Source: Fuerstiella sp.
Lineage (GTDB): Bacteria > Planctomycetota > Planctomycetia > Planctomycetales > Planctomycetaceae
Assembly: GCA_014238335.1 (NCBI GenBank)
Contig: JABABI010000046.1
Location: forward strand, 1 to 56,201
DNA: 56,201 nt
Direction of reading: 5' to 3'
Position numbers and translations under genes: made by a program. The notes below the pieces were generated by a model that worked only from the letters and a program-made list of their open reading frames with translations, did not search any database and was not told the DNA's origin. Below, in pieces: positions 25,968-35,240 of this stretch (within the stretch, counting starts at the first letter, position 1; every line of letters starts with the position of its first letter).

Positions 25968-27803
25968 TTAGGCTGTGGTTTCGATGGACTTGACATTCTC
26001 CGTTGTCGTCATGTCGGGTGGAGGCTCAGTCTGCAGAATAAAGTCCTGCCCCAGCGCCTCAGCTTCCGGTGATGAGTATTCGTATGGTCCGCGGTAGCAG
26101 ACGGGTGGAACGTCGAAGTTCCCGTGCCCGGGTGGCGACGGAGCCGACCATTCCAGGCCGTTCGCGCCCCATGGATTTCGACCACACTTTTCACCAAAGA
26201 AAATGCTGTAGGCAAAGTTACCCAGCAACAATAATTGCGCGACACCCATCAGGATAGCCGAGAATGTGATGAACTGATTCATCGGTAGCAGGTGTTCCAG
26301 GTACGGATGCAGATAGGGGTCGGCATATCGGCGGGGCATGCCAGCGATTCCCAGCAGATGCATCGGGAAAAATGCAGCGTTGAAACCGATGAACGAGAGT
26401 GCGAAATGCCACTTGGCCACGGTGTCGTTCATCATCCGGCCGAACATTTTCGGGAACCAGAAGGTGATGGCAGCAAACACGCCGAACAGTGTGGATCCAA
26501 ACAGAACGTAGTGAAAGTGAGCCACGATGAAATAGGTGTCGTGGAAGTAGATGTCGACAGGAACGGCCGCCATAAAAATGCCGCTCAGCCCGCCCACGAT
26601 GAACATGGCCACGAACCCGGCACAGTTCAGCATGACAGCATTGAAGCGAACGTTGCCGTCCCAGATGGTGCCGATCCAGTTGAATGTCTTAATGGCCGAC
26701 GGCAGAGCAATCATCATGGTGGACGTCATGAACGTCATGCCCAATGCAGGGTTCATGCCACTGGTAAACATATGATGGCCCCAGACGATAAAGCCCAGTC
26801 CGGCAATGGCCGCGATCGCGTAGACCATCGGTTTGTATCCAAACAGCGGTTTACGAGACATGCATGCCAGCATATCGGAAACCATACCCATCGCCGGCAG
26901 CAGCATGATGTAAACGGCCGGATGCGAATAGAACCAGAAAAGGTGTTGCCACAACAATGGCTGACCGCCACCAACAGTGGGAGCCGCGTTATTGACGATG
27001 ATTCCGGCAGGTATGAAGAAACAGGTGCCCATCGTGCGGTCCGCCAGCAGCATGAATCCTGCGGCTGTCAGCACGGGCAACGCAAACGCCTGCAGAATCG
27101 CGGTGATGAACATCGACCAGATGGTCAACGGCATGCGAAACAACGTCATGCCTGGTGCTCTCATGTTGATAATGGTGGTCATGTAGTTGATGGAGCCCAT
27201 CATGGATGACACGCCGACGAACGTCAGTCCCAACAGCCAATATGTCTGGGCAGTGCCGGACCCTGGTGCTGCCGCCATCAATGCGCTCAATAGCGGGTAT
27301 GACGTCCAGCCGGCCGCCGGGCCCGCTGTGACTCCACCAACGACAAAACTGCCAAAGAAAAAAAAGATGGCTGGCCACATGAACCAGTAGCTGAGCATGT
27401 TCAGTGCCGGAAAGGCCATGTCGTCGGCCCCGATCTGCAACGGAATCAGAAAGTTGCCGAAGGCACCGGCCAGAATGGGAATGATCACCAGGAAGATCAT
27501 TACCGAAGCATGCATGGTGAACAGCATGGTGTAGAACTCAGGCGAGATCTGACCGCCTTCACCGGCAAACAGCTTGCCGACGATTGGCATGGTCTGCCAC
27601 GGAAACGCCAGCTGCCAGCGCACCGCCAGCGCCAGTGCTCCGCCAGCCATCAGCATGATCAACGTGGTAATCAGGAATTGAATCCCGATGATCTTGTGAT
27701 CGGTTGAGAAGACGTACTTCTTAATGAAGCCGATCTCATGGTGATCATGCCCGTGTGCGTGATCATCGCTATGTGATTCGATTGCCGGACTTACAGTGGC
27801 CAT
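25968..27803 (-). CDS. ctaD: Cytochrome c oxidase subunit I, A2-type
   Basis: A 611-residue catalytic subunit of a heme-copper oxidase that reduces oxygen and pumps protons. Ligands: H98 (heme a), H294/H343/H344 (CuB), H429 (heme a3) and H431 (heme a). H294 and Y298 form the HPAVY cross-link pair. The motif reads FYSHPAVY, so the D-channel glutamate of A1 enzymes is absent and the Tyr-Ser pair marks subfamily A2, as in Thermus caa3. The N-terminus is His/Asp-rich (HSDDHAHGHDHHE), a possible metal-binding tail. About 12 helices fill residues 38-560, and the last 60 residues are a polar tail. Downstream of COX2 by 125 bases in one run. Confidence 0.97.
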   Translation of the reverse strand: MATVSPAIESHSDDHAHGHDHHEIGFIKKYVFSTDHKIIGIQFLITTLIMLMAGGALALAVRWQLAFPWQTMPIVGKLFAGEGGQISPEFYTMLFTMHASVMIFLVIIPILAGAFGNFLIPLQIGADDMAFPALNMLSYWFMWPAIFFFFGSFVVGGVTAGPAAGWTSYPLLSALMAAAPGSGTAQTYWLLGLTFVGVSSMMGSINYMTTIINMRAPGMTLFRMPLTIWSMFITAILQAFALPVLTAAGFMLLADRTMGTCFFIPAGIIVNNAAPTVGGGQPLLWQHLFWFYSHPAVYIMLLPAMGMVSDMLACMSRKPLFGYKPMVYAIAAIAGLGFIVWGHHMFTSGMNPALGMTFMTSTMMIALPSAIKTFNWIGTIWDGNVRFNAVMLNCAGFVAMFIVGGLSGIFMAAVPVDIYFHDTYFIVAHFHYVLFGSTLFGVFAAITFWFPKMFGRMMNDTVAKWHFALSFIGFNAAFFPMHLLGIAGMPRRYADPYLHPYLEHLLPMNQFITFSAILMGVAQLLLLGNFAYSIFFGEKCGRNPWGANGLEWSAPSPPGHGNFDVPPVCYRGPYEYSSPEAEALGQDFILQTEPPPDMTTTENVKSIETTA

Positions 27804-27928
27804 CGAAGGACCTTCCGAGGAAAAATTCTTGCAGTTTTATGCTGTCGGAGAAGTCCGATGACTTCCCATCTAAACAGTCAGGAAACTGACAGCGACTTAC
27901 GTTTGTTGTGAATAAACCGCCAACTGGC

Positions 27929-28735
27929 TTACTCGTCTTCGTCGTCAACGGTGACGACACCATCAAAGTTCTGTTCACTCTGTAGGTTGCTAAGGTACTC
28001 ATCCACCTTTGCCTGTGATTCCGCAACGATCGTGGCTCGCATCTTGTAATGTCCCCAACCGCACAATTCCGCACAGACAACCGCGTACTCGCCGGCTTTG
28101 GGGATTTCAAACCAGACAGGAATGATCAGCCCCGCGACTGCGTCCTGTTTGACCCGAAGTTCCGGAGCAAAAAAAGCGTGCTGCACATCATCCGTCCGAA
28201 GATTGAACTTCACGGGACGTCCTGTGACCACGTGCATCTCATTGACGGCATACAGGTCACCGGGCTGAGGCTGATTTTGAAGTTCCGTGCCTGGTTCCGG
28301 ATAACGAACTCGCCATTCGAACTGTCGAGCCATGAATTCAAGTTGCGGTCCATCTTCCTGCGTCTGATTCGGATAGAACGACTGCACCCGAAACTCGGCC
28401 CAGACATCCATCTGATACAGGGCGATAAACACAAGTACAAACGATGGGACCACCGTCCAGATCAACTCAAGACTGTGACTGCCGTGGGAAAACTGAGCCT
28501 TCTGATCTTCACCCTTGACCGCACTTTGCCACAGCGCGTAGCCGAGGGCAAACTGCGTCCCAATAAAGACGACGGTCACAATACCCAAAATCAGATAAAA
28601 CAGACCATCGATGCGTTCGCCAAGCGGACTCATCGCTTCCGTGGCAAACCACCACCCCCGTGCGGGCGCGATCCAGCAGGACCAGATGGCGACCACCGGC
28701 CAGAAGAAGAAGAAAAGTGACCAAAACTTTTTCAC
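27929..28735 (-). CDS. ctaC: Cytochrome c oxidase subunit II with CuA site
   Basis: A 268-residue subunit taking electrons from a cytochrome c into the dinuclear CuA centre. Hydrophobic stretches at residues 5-22, 42-66 and 92-108 serve as signal/anchor helices. The cupredoxin domain carries the full CuA set H186, C221, E223, C225, H229 and M232 (CAELCGWGHYKM). W141 in FEWRVRYP is the expected electron-entry aromatic. No cytochrome c domain is fused, unlike true caa3 subunits. The diheme lipoprotein gene 16 bases upstream may supply that function separately. The acidic tail (VTVDDEDE) is not conserved in the family. Confidence 0.95.
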   Translation of the reverse strand: MKKFWSLFFFFWPVVAIWSCWIAPARGWWFATEAMSPLGERIDGLFYLILGIVTVVFIGTQFALGYALWQSAVKGEDQKAQFSHGSHSLELIWTVVPSFVLVFIALYQMDVWAEFRVQSFYPNQTQEDGPQLEFMARQFEWRVRYPEPGTELQNQPQPGDLYAVNEMHVVTGRPVKFNLRTDDVQHAFFAPELRVKQDAVAGLIIPVWFEIPKAGEYAVVCAELCGWGHYKMRATIVAESQAKVDEYLSNLQSEQNFDGVVTVDDEDE

Positions 28736-28751
28736 GTAATTAATCTCCGGA

Positions 28752-30248
28752 TCATTCCACTACAGAAGCGGCTGCAGCTGCGTCCGTCGCTGCGGGTGTC
28801 GCTTCTGCAGGTGCAGCTACGCCGGAAGCATGTCCCGGCATTGGTTCAAAAGGAATGCTGAGGACGTAGTTAACAATGTGCCAGATCTGTTCATGCTGCA
28901 GGATCTTGAACGACGGCATCCGGGACCCCTTGATACCAGCATGAATCCTGCGGAACAGGTCGACCGGACGGCGACCGCCCCTGTAAATCCCCCTTGTCAG
29001 GTTCCGTGGCTGGTTGACGTTGTCCCAGACGTCGTGCAGCCCGGGAGTATCGTACAATTCGCCGGTAACAGTGTTCTTCTCGTAGATTGTCGTTTGTGGA
29101 CCGTTGCCTTTTCCTGCAATGCCATGGCAGGCGGCACAGTTGATGGCCTTGCTCAGATAGAGTTCACGACCGATTCGTCGCGATTCCGGCGTGTCCGCTA
29201 TCCGCGAAACGTCAGGAGTAATCACCGCGTCGTCGGTATCTGCGGTTGTCCACTTCGAGGCCAGATCGTCAGACACGAATTCCAGGCTGTCGGTCATATC
29301 CACAGCGAGGAAATCTCGCAGATTGTCAATGACGTCTTCTTTTGAATCGCCAGCTTCGAGCCGTGAGCCCAATGCTTCCTTTGAAAAATCACTAGACAGC
29401 TCGACAGCAATCTTCCTTTCGAACTCGCCCCGCATTGCCAGAAAGCGAACGTATTCCACGACAGCATGCCTGTTCTGTTCGTTCAGCATGGGCACGAATG
29501 ACGGCATGTAGGTTCCGGGAATACCGTTTGTGATCACTCGGTGAATATCATCGCGGCTGACCTTGGACAGGTCATTTGTCGACGTAAACTTGAAGACACC
29601 ATGTCGGTAATCGCGGGGCCGAGGAACCAGGTATTGTGCTGTGGGACCGTTACCATCGCCACTTGTCCCATGGCAATGAGAGCAATGTCGCATATACAGA
29701 CCACGACCATGCTGCAGTACGCCACCACCGTCGATCACCACAACGTCGCCGGCGACGGGGATGGACCTGGGCTCTTCCCCCTGATTGTTGTCATTATGGG
29801 CTTTGATCAACGTCTCAAGATTGCCTGACAGAGACGCCGTCCATGCTTCGGACAACTTGTCAATCTGCACCACGATTGCAGCTGCCGGTCCGGTGACAAA
29901 CTGAAGTTTGAGTGGCTCATCTGTTTGAACCGGCACTTCGGCATCAAAGTTCAGTATCAGTGTCTTCGTGTCTGGTATTGCCACAACCGTCCCTGTGACA
30001 CCGCCAAAATCGATGGGGAGCTTCGACCAGGCGTTCAGTGACTGCGGATTACCGAAGCGATCGTCAAGCAGTTGTCTTGCCCCCGGCAAAGCCTTGACGT
30101 CGCCTTTAACGGGAAAGCCTTTTTGAGCCTGCGGCATCAGAGCTTGCGTTTGCTCGCTGTAAACGAAACTCGAATTCAACGCGTCACCGCAACCGCCCAT
30201 GGACACCACGAGTGTCGCCACGATCAGTGTCGCAATATGTCTGTTCAT
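28752..30248 (-). CDS. Diheme cytochrome c lipoprotein
   Basis: About 498 residues. From ATG at 30248 the N-terminus is a lipoprotein signal (MNRHIATLIV... then SMGGC), so the mature protein is tethered by lipid at C20. Two class I heme motifs are present: CSHCH (189-193) with ligand M248 in GTYMPSF, and CAACH (371-375) with M444 in SRMPSF. Both are in the GNGPT/GNGPQ context of oxidase-coupled cytochromes. The ~170 residues before the first heme (with TGTVVAIPDTKTLIL and LQFVTGPAAA strands) form an extra domain I cannot name. It lies between the blue-copper-like lipoprotein and COX2 and is a good candidate for the immediate electron donor to CuA. Starts at 30275 or 30296 are possible. The C-terminal tail is Ala/Pro-rich. 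Confidence 0.88.
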   Translation of the reverse strand: MNRHIATLIVATLVVSMGGCGDALNSSFVYSEQTQALMPQAQKGFPVKGDVKALPGARQLLDDRFGNPQSLNAWSKLPIDFGGVTGTVVAIPDTKTLILNFDAEVPVQTDEPLKLQFVTGPAAAIVVQIDKLSEAWTASLSGNLETLIKAHNDNNQGEEPRSIPVAGDVVVIDGGGVLQHGRGLYMRHCSHCHGTSGDGNGPTAQYLVPRPRDYRHGVFKFTSTNDLSKVSRDDIHRVITNGIPGTYMPSFVPMLNEQNRHAVVEYVRFLAMRGEFERKIAVELSSDFSKEALGSRLEAGDSKEDVIDNLRDFLAVDMTDSLEFVSDDLASKWTTADTDDAVITPDVSRIADTPESRRIGRELYLSKAINCAACHGIAGKGNGPQTTIYEKNTVTGELYDTPGLHDVWDNVNQPRNLTRGIYRGGRRPVDLFRRIHAGIKGSRMPSFKILQHEQIWHIVNYVLSIPFEPMPGHASGVAAPAEATPAATDAAAAASVVE

Positions 30249-30310
30249 CTGGACCAACATCACTAAAGCCCTCATCCGGCTTGATTGTGAATTCAATGAG
30301 CCAACGGCCT

Positions 30311-31237
30311 CTACAGCTGCAGCTTGTCTACTGAATACGGGATTTCCAGAGACGCATTTTCGCCTGGCTCCACCTTAATTTTCAGCCCACGTTCCAACTT
30401 CTGGCCCTTAGCCGATTCGTGCCACACAACGAATTCCTGGTCACCGGCGGGAATATCAGCAATTTCGAAATTGCCATTTTCGTCCGTGACGGCTCCGTAT
30501 GGATGATCCAGCGGCAGGTGATAGGCCTTCATCCACGCATGAAAGTCACAGGTCACGCTGAATGGGTCCTCAGAGCGACCGTACACCAGTTCCAACACAC
30601 CCTCCCGGTCTCCTGGCGACACAAGGCTGGACACCCCTTGGTTCCTTCTCGGGTTTGTGTGTGTGTTGTGGGCGATACTGTCATCGCTCAAAACCTTCAC
30701 TGTCTGACCGGACTGTACAATCATACAGCGAGGCAGAAATTGACAACTTTTCTGGTCAAAAATCAGAGTAGCCTCACTTGGCCCGACGTCCGGTGACCCC
30801 TTAGGCTTCTTCTTAAGATAAACGAAGACGTTGGCGACCCCATTGTCCGTTCCGAGAACCAATCGTTCGTCGGGAACGTCAAATTCGGCACAGACTTCTT
30901 TGTCCTTGATCTCTGCATCCTGGACAAAAAGTGGCGGAAGAGAAGGAGCCGAGCCCGTCAGGAACACGCGTCCCCTGATCGTTCCCACACCACCACCGGG
31001 ACTGCCATCGCCCGATTTGGTCGCCGTGGCGTCACCAGAGGTGCCGATAGAACCGGCGGCATCACTATCAAGGTTTGGCGGAAGGACTGTGACTTTCGGA
31101 ACAATGCTCGAGCCCCCGCCGATTTCGATTTCGGAACAACCACTCAAACCTGCGAACAGCGCCATCGCCGCCAGGACGAAGACTGGTCGACAGGAACGAA
31201 TCATCGGGGCCATATCGTACGTTCTTTTCATGTTCAT
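30311..31237 (-). CDS. Lipoprotein with cupredoxin-like copper ligand set
   Basis: A 308-residue exported lipoprotein (signal peptide, lipobox LSGC with C34), then a Gly/Ser-rich linker to residue ~85. The body has an RGRVFLTG strand, a conserved-looking CQFLPRCMIV segment, H190 in SIAHNTH, and TCDFHAWM giving C230, H233 and M236. This is the His/Cys/His/Met set expected of a type 1 copper site. The last third (AVTDENGNFEIADIPAG) is a carboxypeptidase-regulatory/Cna-B-like beta domain. Related planctomycete proteins are usually left as hypothetical. ATG overlaps the stop of the octaheme cytochrome gene (ATGA, 31234-31237). An electron carrier between the bc complex and oxidase is inferred from context; metal binding is not shown. 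Confidence 0.75.
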   Translation of the reverse strand: MNMKRTYDMAPMIRSCRPVFVLAAMALFAGLSGCSEIEIGGGSSIVPKVTVLPPNLDSDAAGSIGTSGDATATKSGDGSPGGGVGTIRGRVFLTGSAPSLPPLFVQDAEIKDKEVCAEFDVPDERLVLGTDNGVANVFVYLKKKPKGSPDVGPSEATLIFDQKSCQFLPRCMIVQSGQTVKVLSDDSIAHNTHTNPRRNQGVSSLVSPGDREGVLELVYGRSEDPFSVTCDFHAWMKAYHLPLDHPYGAVTDENGNFEIADIPAGDQEFVVWHESAKGQKLERGLKIKVEPGENASLEIPYSVDKLQL

Positions 31238-34200
31238 TCTTCCGCCCCCACTCCGTCAACGGCCGCTTTGTCCGCATCAGCAGCTGGCGCGACGACAGGA
31301 GGACTGTAGACCGTCGGACCGATGTCTTCCATTAGTTTCGTATAGTTCAGCAGGCTGTCGGCAGTCGCTTCAATCTGAGCCCCTGGGTCGCCTCCGAGCA
31401 GATCAGGAAACTGCTTTCGGTTGTTATGTGGGAAGTTGACGGGCATAGATGTATATGGCGTGATCCATGTTGGCTTATAGAGCCACAACTTGACCCAGTC
31501 TGCCCGCAGTCTTTTTTGAACCCGATTGAGGTTGGGTCCCTGAATGTCTTTCTTAGGATCAGACATTTTGAACTTCCGGCCCCCGACCGAGTGACACTTA
31601 ATGCACAATGGCCCGTTGACCGACTTCCAGCCTTCATTGAGGTAGTGCTCGCCTGCTTTCAGTAAGCCTGATTCCGTCAATGATTTTTGCCGAGCCGCCA
31701 GATAGTCGCGATCTTGTGGTCGCTGCTCCTGGTAAGGAAATGTTGCATCGTCGACCGCAGCAAAGTAGTTAGCCAGAGACTGAGCCTCGGCGGGACTCAT
31801 GTTAAACCGAGGCATTCTCAGCACAGGCGTGTAACGTAATTGTTCCGGCTCCAGCAGGAACTGATACAGCCACGGCGTTTGAACTTTCTGCCCCTCCTGA
31901 ATCAGTGGTGGCGGCGAAGCCTGCAATGCGAGGTTACGATTCCCGTCGGTCCGAGTTTCAACCAACTGCTCGACCAGCCATGCGGCAAATGCTCCTCCAC
32001 GGCCCGCCTGATATTCGACCATCCTGGTTTCAGGGACGATGATGCGACTACTCGGCAGAATGCGCTTAGGATCCTCTGCGTTGCCGAAGTCCAACGTCTC
32101 GTAGGAGTCAAATCCACTTTCGCGAAACTCCGGATCCTCTTCTTCCGGATCCGGCTCAAACATGCGGATACCGTGGAACGATGCCAATGGCAACTCCACC
32201 TCTTCGCCATCGATTTTAAACTTGCCAACCTGTCCGGTCAAAGCTCGCCGAGGTTTGCGAAACTGCAGCAGCAGTGCCAGCGCGTCTTCATGGTCGGCTG
32301 CACCCAGTTGGGTTGGAATCACATCCTGCTCAACGTCCACACCGTAGGTTATCTTTGGTAATTCCACCATGTGGCAGCCGGTGCAATTGTATTTGGCCAG
32401 CAGGAACTCGCCTTCGATTCGATTGCTGTCGCGAACATCCGGCGTATAGATGTAACTCTCGGCGGGAGGTTCAGCCACGAGTCCAAGAACGAAGGTGGCA
32501 ATGGCATCAATCTCGTCTTCTTTCAAAGGAAATTTTGGCATCCGCAGGCGCTCGTCATAGCCCTTCGTTTCGGTCTTCATGTAGTCATAGGTTCGAGGCC
32601 CCCGCAGCTTTTGCCACAGGAAGCCAGGTCGGCCGTGATGCAGCAGGCTTTCGTAGAAGTACGCCTGCGTCAGTTCGCCGTTCAATCGCTCTTCGTCAGC
32701 ATCCTCTGCATCACTTTCAGCGTCCTTAATAGCCTGACCAACTCGCTCTCGAGTTGAAGATCCGTCCGGTTCTCCATGGTGATGCAGGAACTCTTCGATG
32801 TGTTCCAGGCCCAGTTTGCTGGTGTCCTTACGTCCCCAGTCCTGCAACGCCACGCCGATGGGCCGAGCGTCTTCGTATCCCGAAATATCATGACAGCCAT
32901 AGCAGCCGTAGCGGGAGATCGTTCGTCGCCCGATGTATTCCAGCATGCGACCGTCCCAATCCGCGTCGTCAACCGCTGTCCCATCCTCTGTGGCCAGCAC
33001 GCGCTCGTCGCCGGCAACATCGGCTGCTTTCTGTGGGAATCTTTTGTCATTCAGAATCTTCTTAACCGCTTCCTCACTGAATCGCGACTTCTTCAGGAAC
33101 AGGGTGACGAGTTCCTTAACGGCTGTTGGTGATGGCTCCACAACTTCGAATGTCTGAGCTTCACCCTGACTCAGCAGGAAGGCCACAATGTCTGCTGCCG
33201 GGTCGATCCTGTCTTCGCCCTGGGTGTACGGATCCAAAAACAGATTTGGCATCTTTGTCCGTTTGTGATGGCGTTCAGGCTCCTTCACCCATGTGTAGAG
33301 CCAGTCACTGAACGCTGCATTGTCTTTGTTGCGGTTGACCTTCTTATGGATGTCACTGATGTTCGGACCGAAGTCCGCCGTGGTTCCGGGGATCGCCGCA
33401 TGCTGATGACAAGCCAGGCAGCCTCGTTCAGAAAACAACTGCTTACCGCGTTCCGCATTCGGAGCGTATTCTGCGGCAGGATGCAACAGCTCGATCGGCT
33501 CAGAATCTCCGATCAAAACCTTAGCGATACCTGCCAGTTCAACGGCCTCGTAAGTTTGTGCCGTCGGGTCTTTCTGGTTGCTCAGATCAAAGAACTGCGG
33601 CATTTTCGTGGTCGGTCGGAATCGGCTGGGAATCTCGGTCCAGTACGCGATAAAGTCTGCCGAAGTCTTGGCCGCAATATGCCGCAGACTTGGGCCTACC
33701 TTACGGAATTTCCCTGCATGCTGCGTCGGATCTTCTGCAAGCCGTTGGATATCTTCTGGTGTTTGCGGCTCAAGTCGCATATCCGGACCGATGGCTTCTC
33801 CGCCGTCAAAGCCATGAATTTCATGGCAGCCGAAGCAACCGTATTTACGAATCAGATTGAAGCCCTTGTAGACCTTCGGAGCAGACGCACCGAACTTCGG
33901 ACTCACCCCCAGTTCTGTCACACTGTGGTGGCACTTCAGGCAGGAAGACTCCTGAAATCGGTTCGGCCGCATCGGATACTCCCAGAAGTGATTGGGATGG
34001 TAACCGTGATCTTCGTGCCACTGTTCAGCCTGATAAGGATCATTGGGAGAGTGTTCTGCATTCAGAAAATCAGTGCCTGAACCCTGGCCTTCGTGACACG
34101 AAGTGCAACCGAAGTCACCCAGAGGGTGGGGACTGGCTGCGGTCACAAAAAGATCATGATTCGGGTGCGTCGCGAAGGGATGTGGGAACTTGTTTTCTGC

Positions 34201-35124
34201 GACCCACGTGGCGATGTCGTCAGAATCGGATTCGCCATGCGGAAACGCTGGCAAATTACCTGGCGCTGTGCGGTCGACGTTAACGTGACACGTCCGACAG
34301 CGGTCGAAACGGGCGATGGATGTCATGCCCAGCGTCACACTCAGCTCCGGCAGCCAGTCCTGAGTCACTTTCAGGTGACCGTTGAAGCCTTCGATAATGG
34401 GCAGTTCCATCATCGAACGTTTCAGCTTCATGGCCATACTGTCAGTCGGTTTTATTTTCTGCAATGCCGCTTCGGCCAGGACGACGTCTGCTTCCAGCTT
34501 GTCCAGTGCACCGCCAACCTCAACGGCCTCCCGCAAAATCTCGTTCAACTGAGTCAGGCGTTCGGCCTGCTGCGGATCAGACTCATACTTTTCAGGATTG
34601 CCGACGTCCGCGACATCTCTCTGCGCAGCTTCCAATTCAAGTTGAATACGGTCACAAACGGCCTGTTGCTCGTCATACGTCTGCTTCAACCGGGCCTGCG
34701 TTTCGGCATCAAGGTTATCACGAATTGACAGGTCGTAGTCAGCTCGCGCTTCATCGCGGCCTGCGTTCTCGCTTTTCAGCGCGATCGTGAGCGCTTCAAA
34801 ACGACGAGTTGCCGTGTTTTTTTCCTTCGCCAGCTGTTCCTGAAGATCTGCGAATGGCTGCTGTTGTAGTTGTGTTTCGATTTGTCGCCGCTGCTTTTCC
34901 AAAGACTTCTTCTGAGCCTTGAACTGGTCAGTCTTCATTGCCTGAATGTCGCGGTCTCTGACGGCGGCCTCAAGATTGATTGCGGTCGACTGGTAGCCGC
35001 GCCACTCATCTGAGTAGTCTTCGACCATCATCACTACGACAGATGCAAGCAGCACAACGCAGCTCAGCGCGAAGACCCAGTGCAGCTTGTTCTGATTTCT
35101 AAAGAAATGTTCGGTTGCCGGCAT
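31234..35124 (-). CDS. Giant membrane-anchored octaheme cytochrome c
   Basis: A 1296-residue protein in the bc-complex operon. One hydrophobic helix (res 15-33, HWVFALSCVVLLASVVVMM) anchors the N-terminus. A long coiled coil follows (about 50-230). Eight CxxCH heme sites come next: 276-280, 340-344, 395-399, 430-434, 569-573, 741-745, 914-918 and 1174-1178. Five Met-Pro motifs (KMPQF 508, KMPNL 624, RMPKF 862, RMPRF 1104, SMPV 1227) look like distal ligands of class I domains. The first three hemes are therefore more likely bis-His, with many extra histidines nearby. The ~190-residue coiled coil may make it dimeric. It is probably an electron conduit next to the cytochrome b subunits. No family name is known to me. 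Confidence 0.92.
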   Translation of the reverse strand: MPATEHFFRNQNKLHWVFALSCVVLLASVVVMMVEDYSDEWRGYQSTAINLEAAVRDRDIQAMKTDQFKAQKKSLEKQRRQIETQLQQQPFADLQEQLAKEKNTATRRFEALTIALKSENAGRDEARADYDLSIRDNLDAETQARLKQTYDEQQAVCDRIQLELEAAQRDVADVGNPEKYESDPQQAERLTQLNEILREAVEVGGALDKLEADVVLAEAALQKIKPTDSMAMKLKRSMMELPIIEGFNGHLKVTQDWLPELSVTLGMTSIARFDRCRTCHVNVDRTAPGNLPAFPHGESDSDDIATWVAENKFPHPFATHPNHDLFVTAASPHPLGDFGCTSCHEGQGSGTDFLNAEHSPNDPYQAEQWHEDHGYHPNHFWEYPMRPNRFQESSCLKCHHSVTELGVSPKFGASAPKVYKGFNLIRKYGCFGCHEIHGFDGGEAIGPDMRLEPQTPEDIQRLAEDPTQHAGKFRKVGPSLRHIAAKTSADFIAYWTEIPSRFRPTTKMPQFFDLSNQKDPTAQTYEAVELAGIAKVLIGDSEPIELLHPAAEYAPNAERGKQLFSERGCLACHQHAAIPGTTADFGPNISDIHKKVNRNKDNAAFSDWLYTWVKEPERHHKRTKMPNLFLDPYTQGEDRIDPAADIVAFLLSQGEAQTFEVVEPSPTAVKELVTLFLKKSRFSEEAVKKILNDKRFPQKAADVAGDERVLATEDGTAVDDADWDGRMLEYIGRRTISRYGCYGCHDISGYEDARPIGVALQDWGRKDTSKLGLEHIEEFLHHHGEPDGSSTRERVGQAIKDAESDAEDADEERLNGELTQAYFYESLLHHGRPGFLWQKLRGPRTYDYMKTETKGYDERLRMPKFPLKEDEIDAIATFVLGLVAEPPAESYIYTPDVRDSNRIEGEFLLAKYNCTGCHMVELPKITYGVDVEQDVIPTQLGAADHEDALALLLQFRKPRRALTGQVGKFKIDGEEVELPLASFHGIRMFEPDPEEEDPEFRESGFDSYETLDFGNAEDPKRILPSSRIIVPETRMVEYQAGRGGAFAAWLVEQLVETRTDGNRNLALQASPPPLIQEGQKVQTPWLYQFLLEPEQLRYTPVLRMPRFNMSPAEAQSLANYFAAVDDATFPYQEQRPQDRDYLAARQKSLTESGLLKAGEHYLNEGWKSVNGPLCIKCHSVGGRKFKMSDPKKDIQGPNLNRVQKRLRADWVKLWLYKPTWITPYTSMPVNFPHNNRKQFPDLLGGDPGAQIEATADSLLNYTKLMEDIGPTVYSPPVVAPAADADKAAVDGVGAEE

Positions 35125-35240
35125 TTCAGATCAGGCTCCAGCCTTTTAATTTTGTGCCGTGTCGAAACACGAAAAGTCAGTTTCGGAACTGCAAGAAGTT
35201 CCGGATTTCGTCAGCCAAACTCCGGCTCACGACAGTTTCG

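Noticed and set aside
26292..27209. Long open frame (305 codons) on the plus strand
   Set aside because: It is antisense to COX1, His/Gln/Arg-rich as expected for a reverse-frame shadow, and has no recognisable motif.
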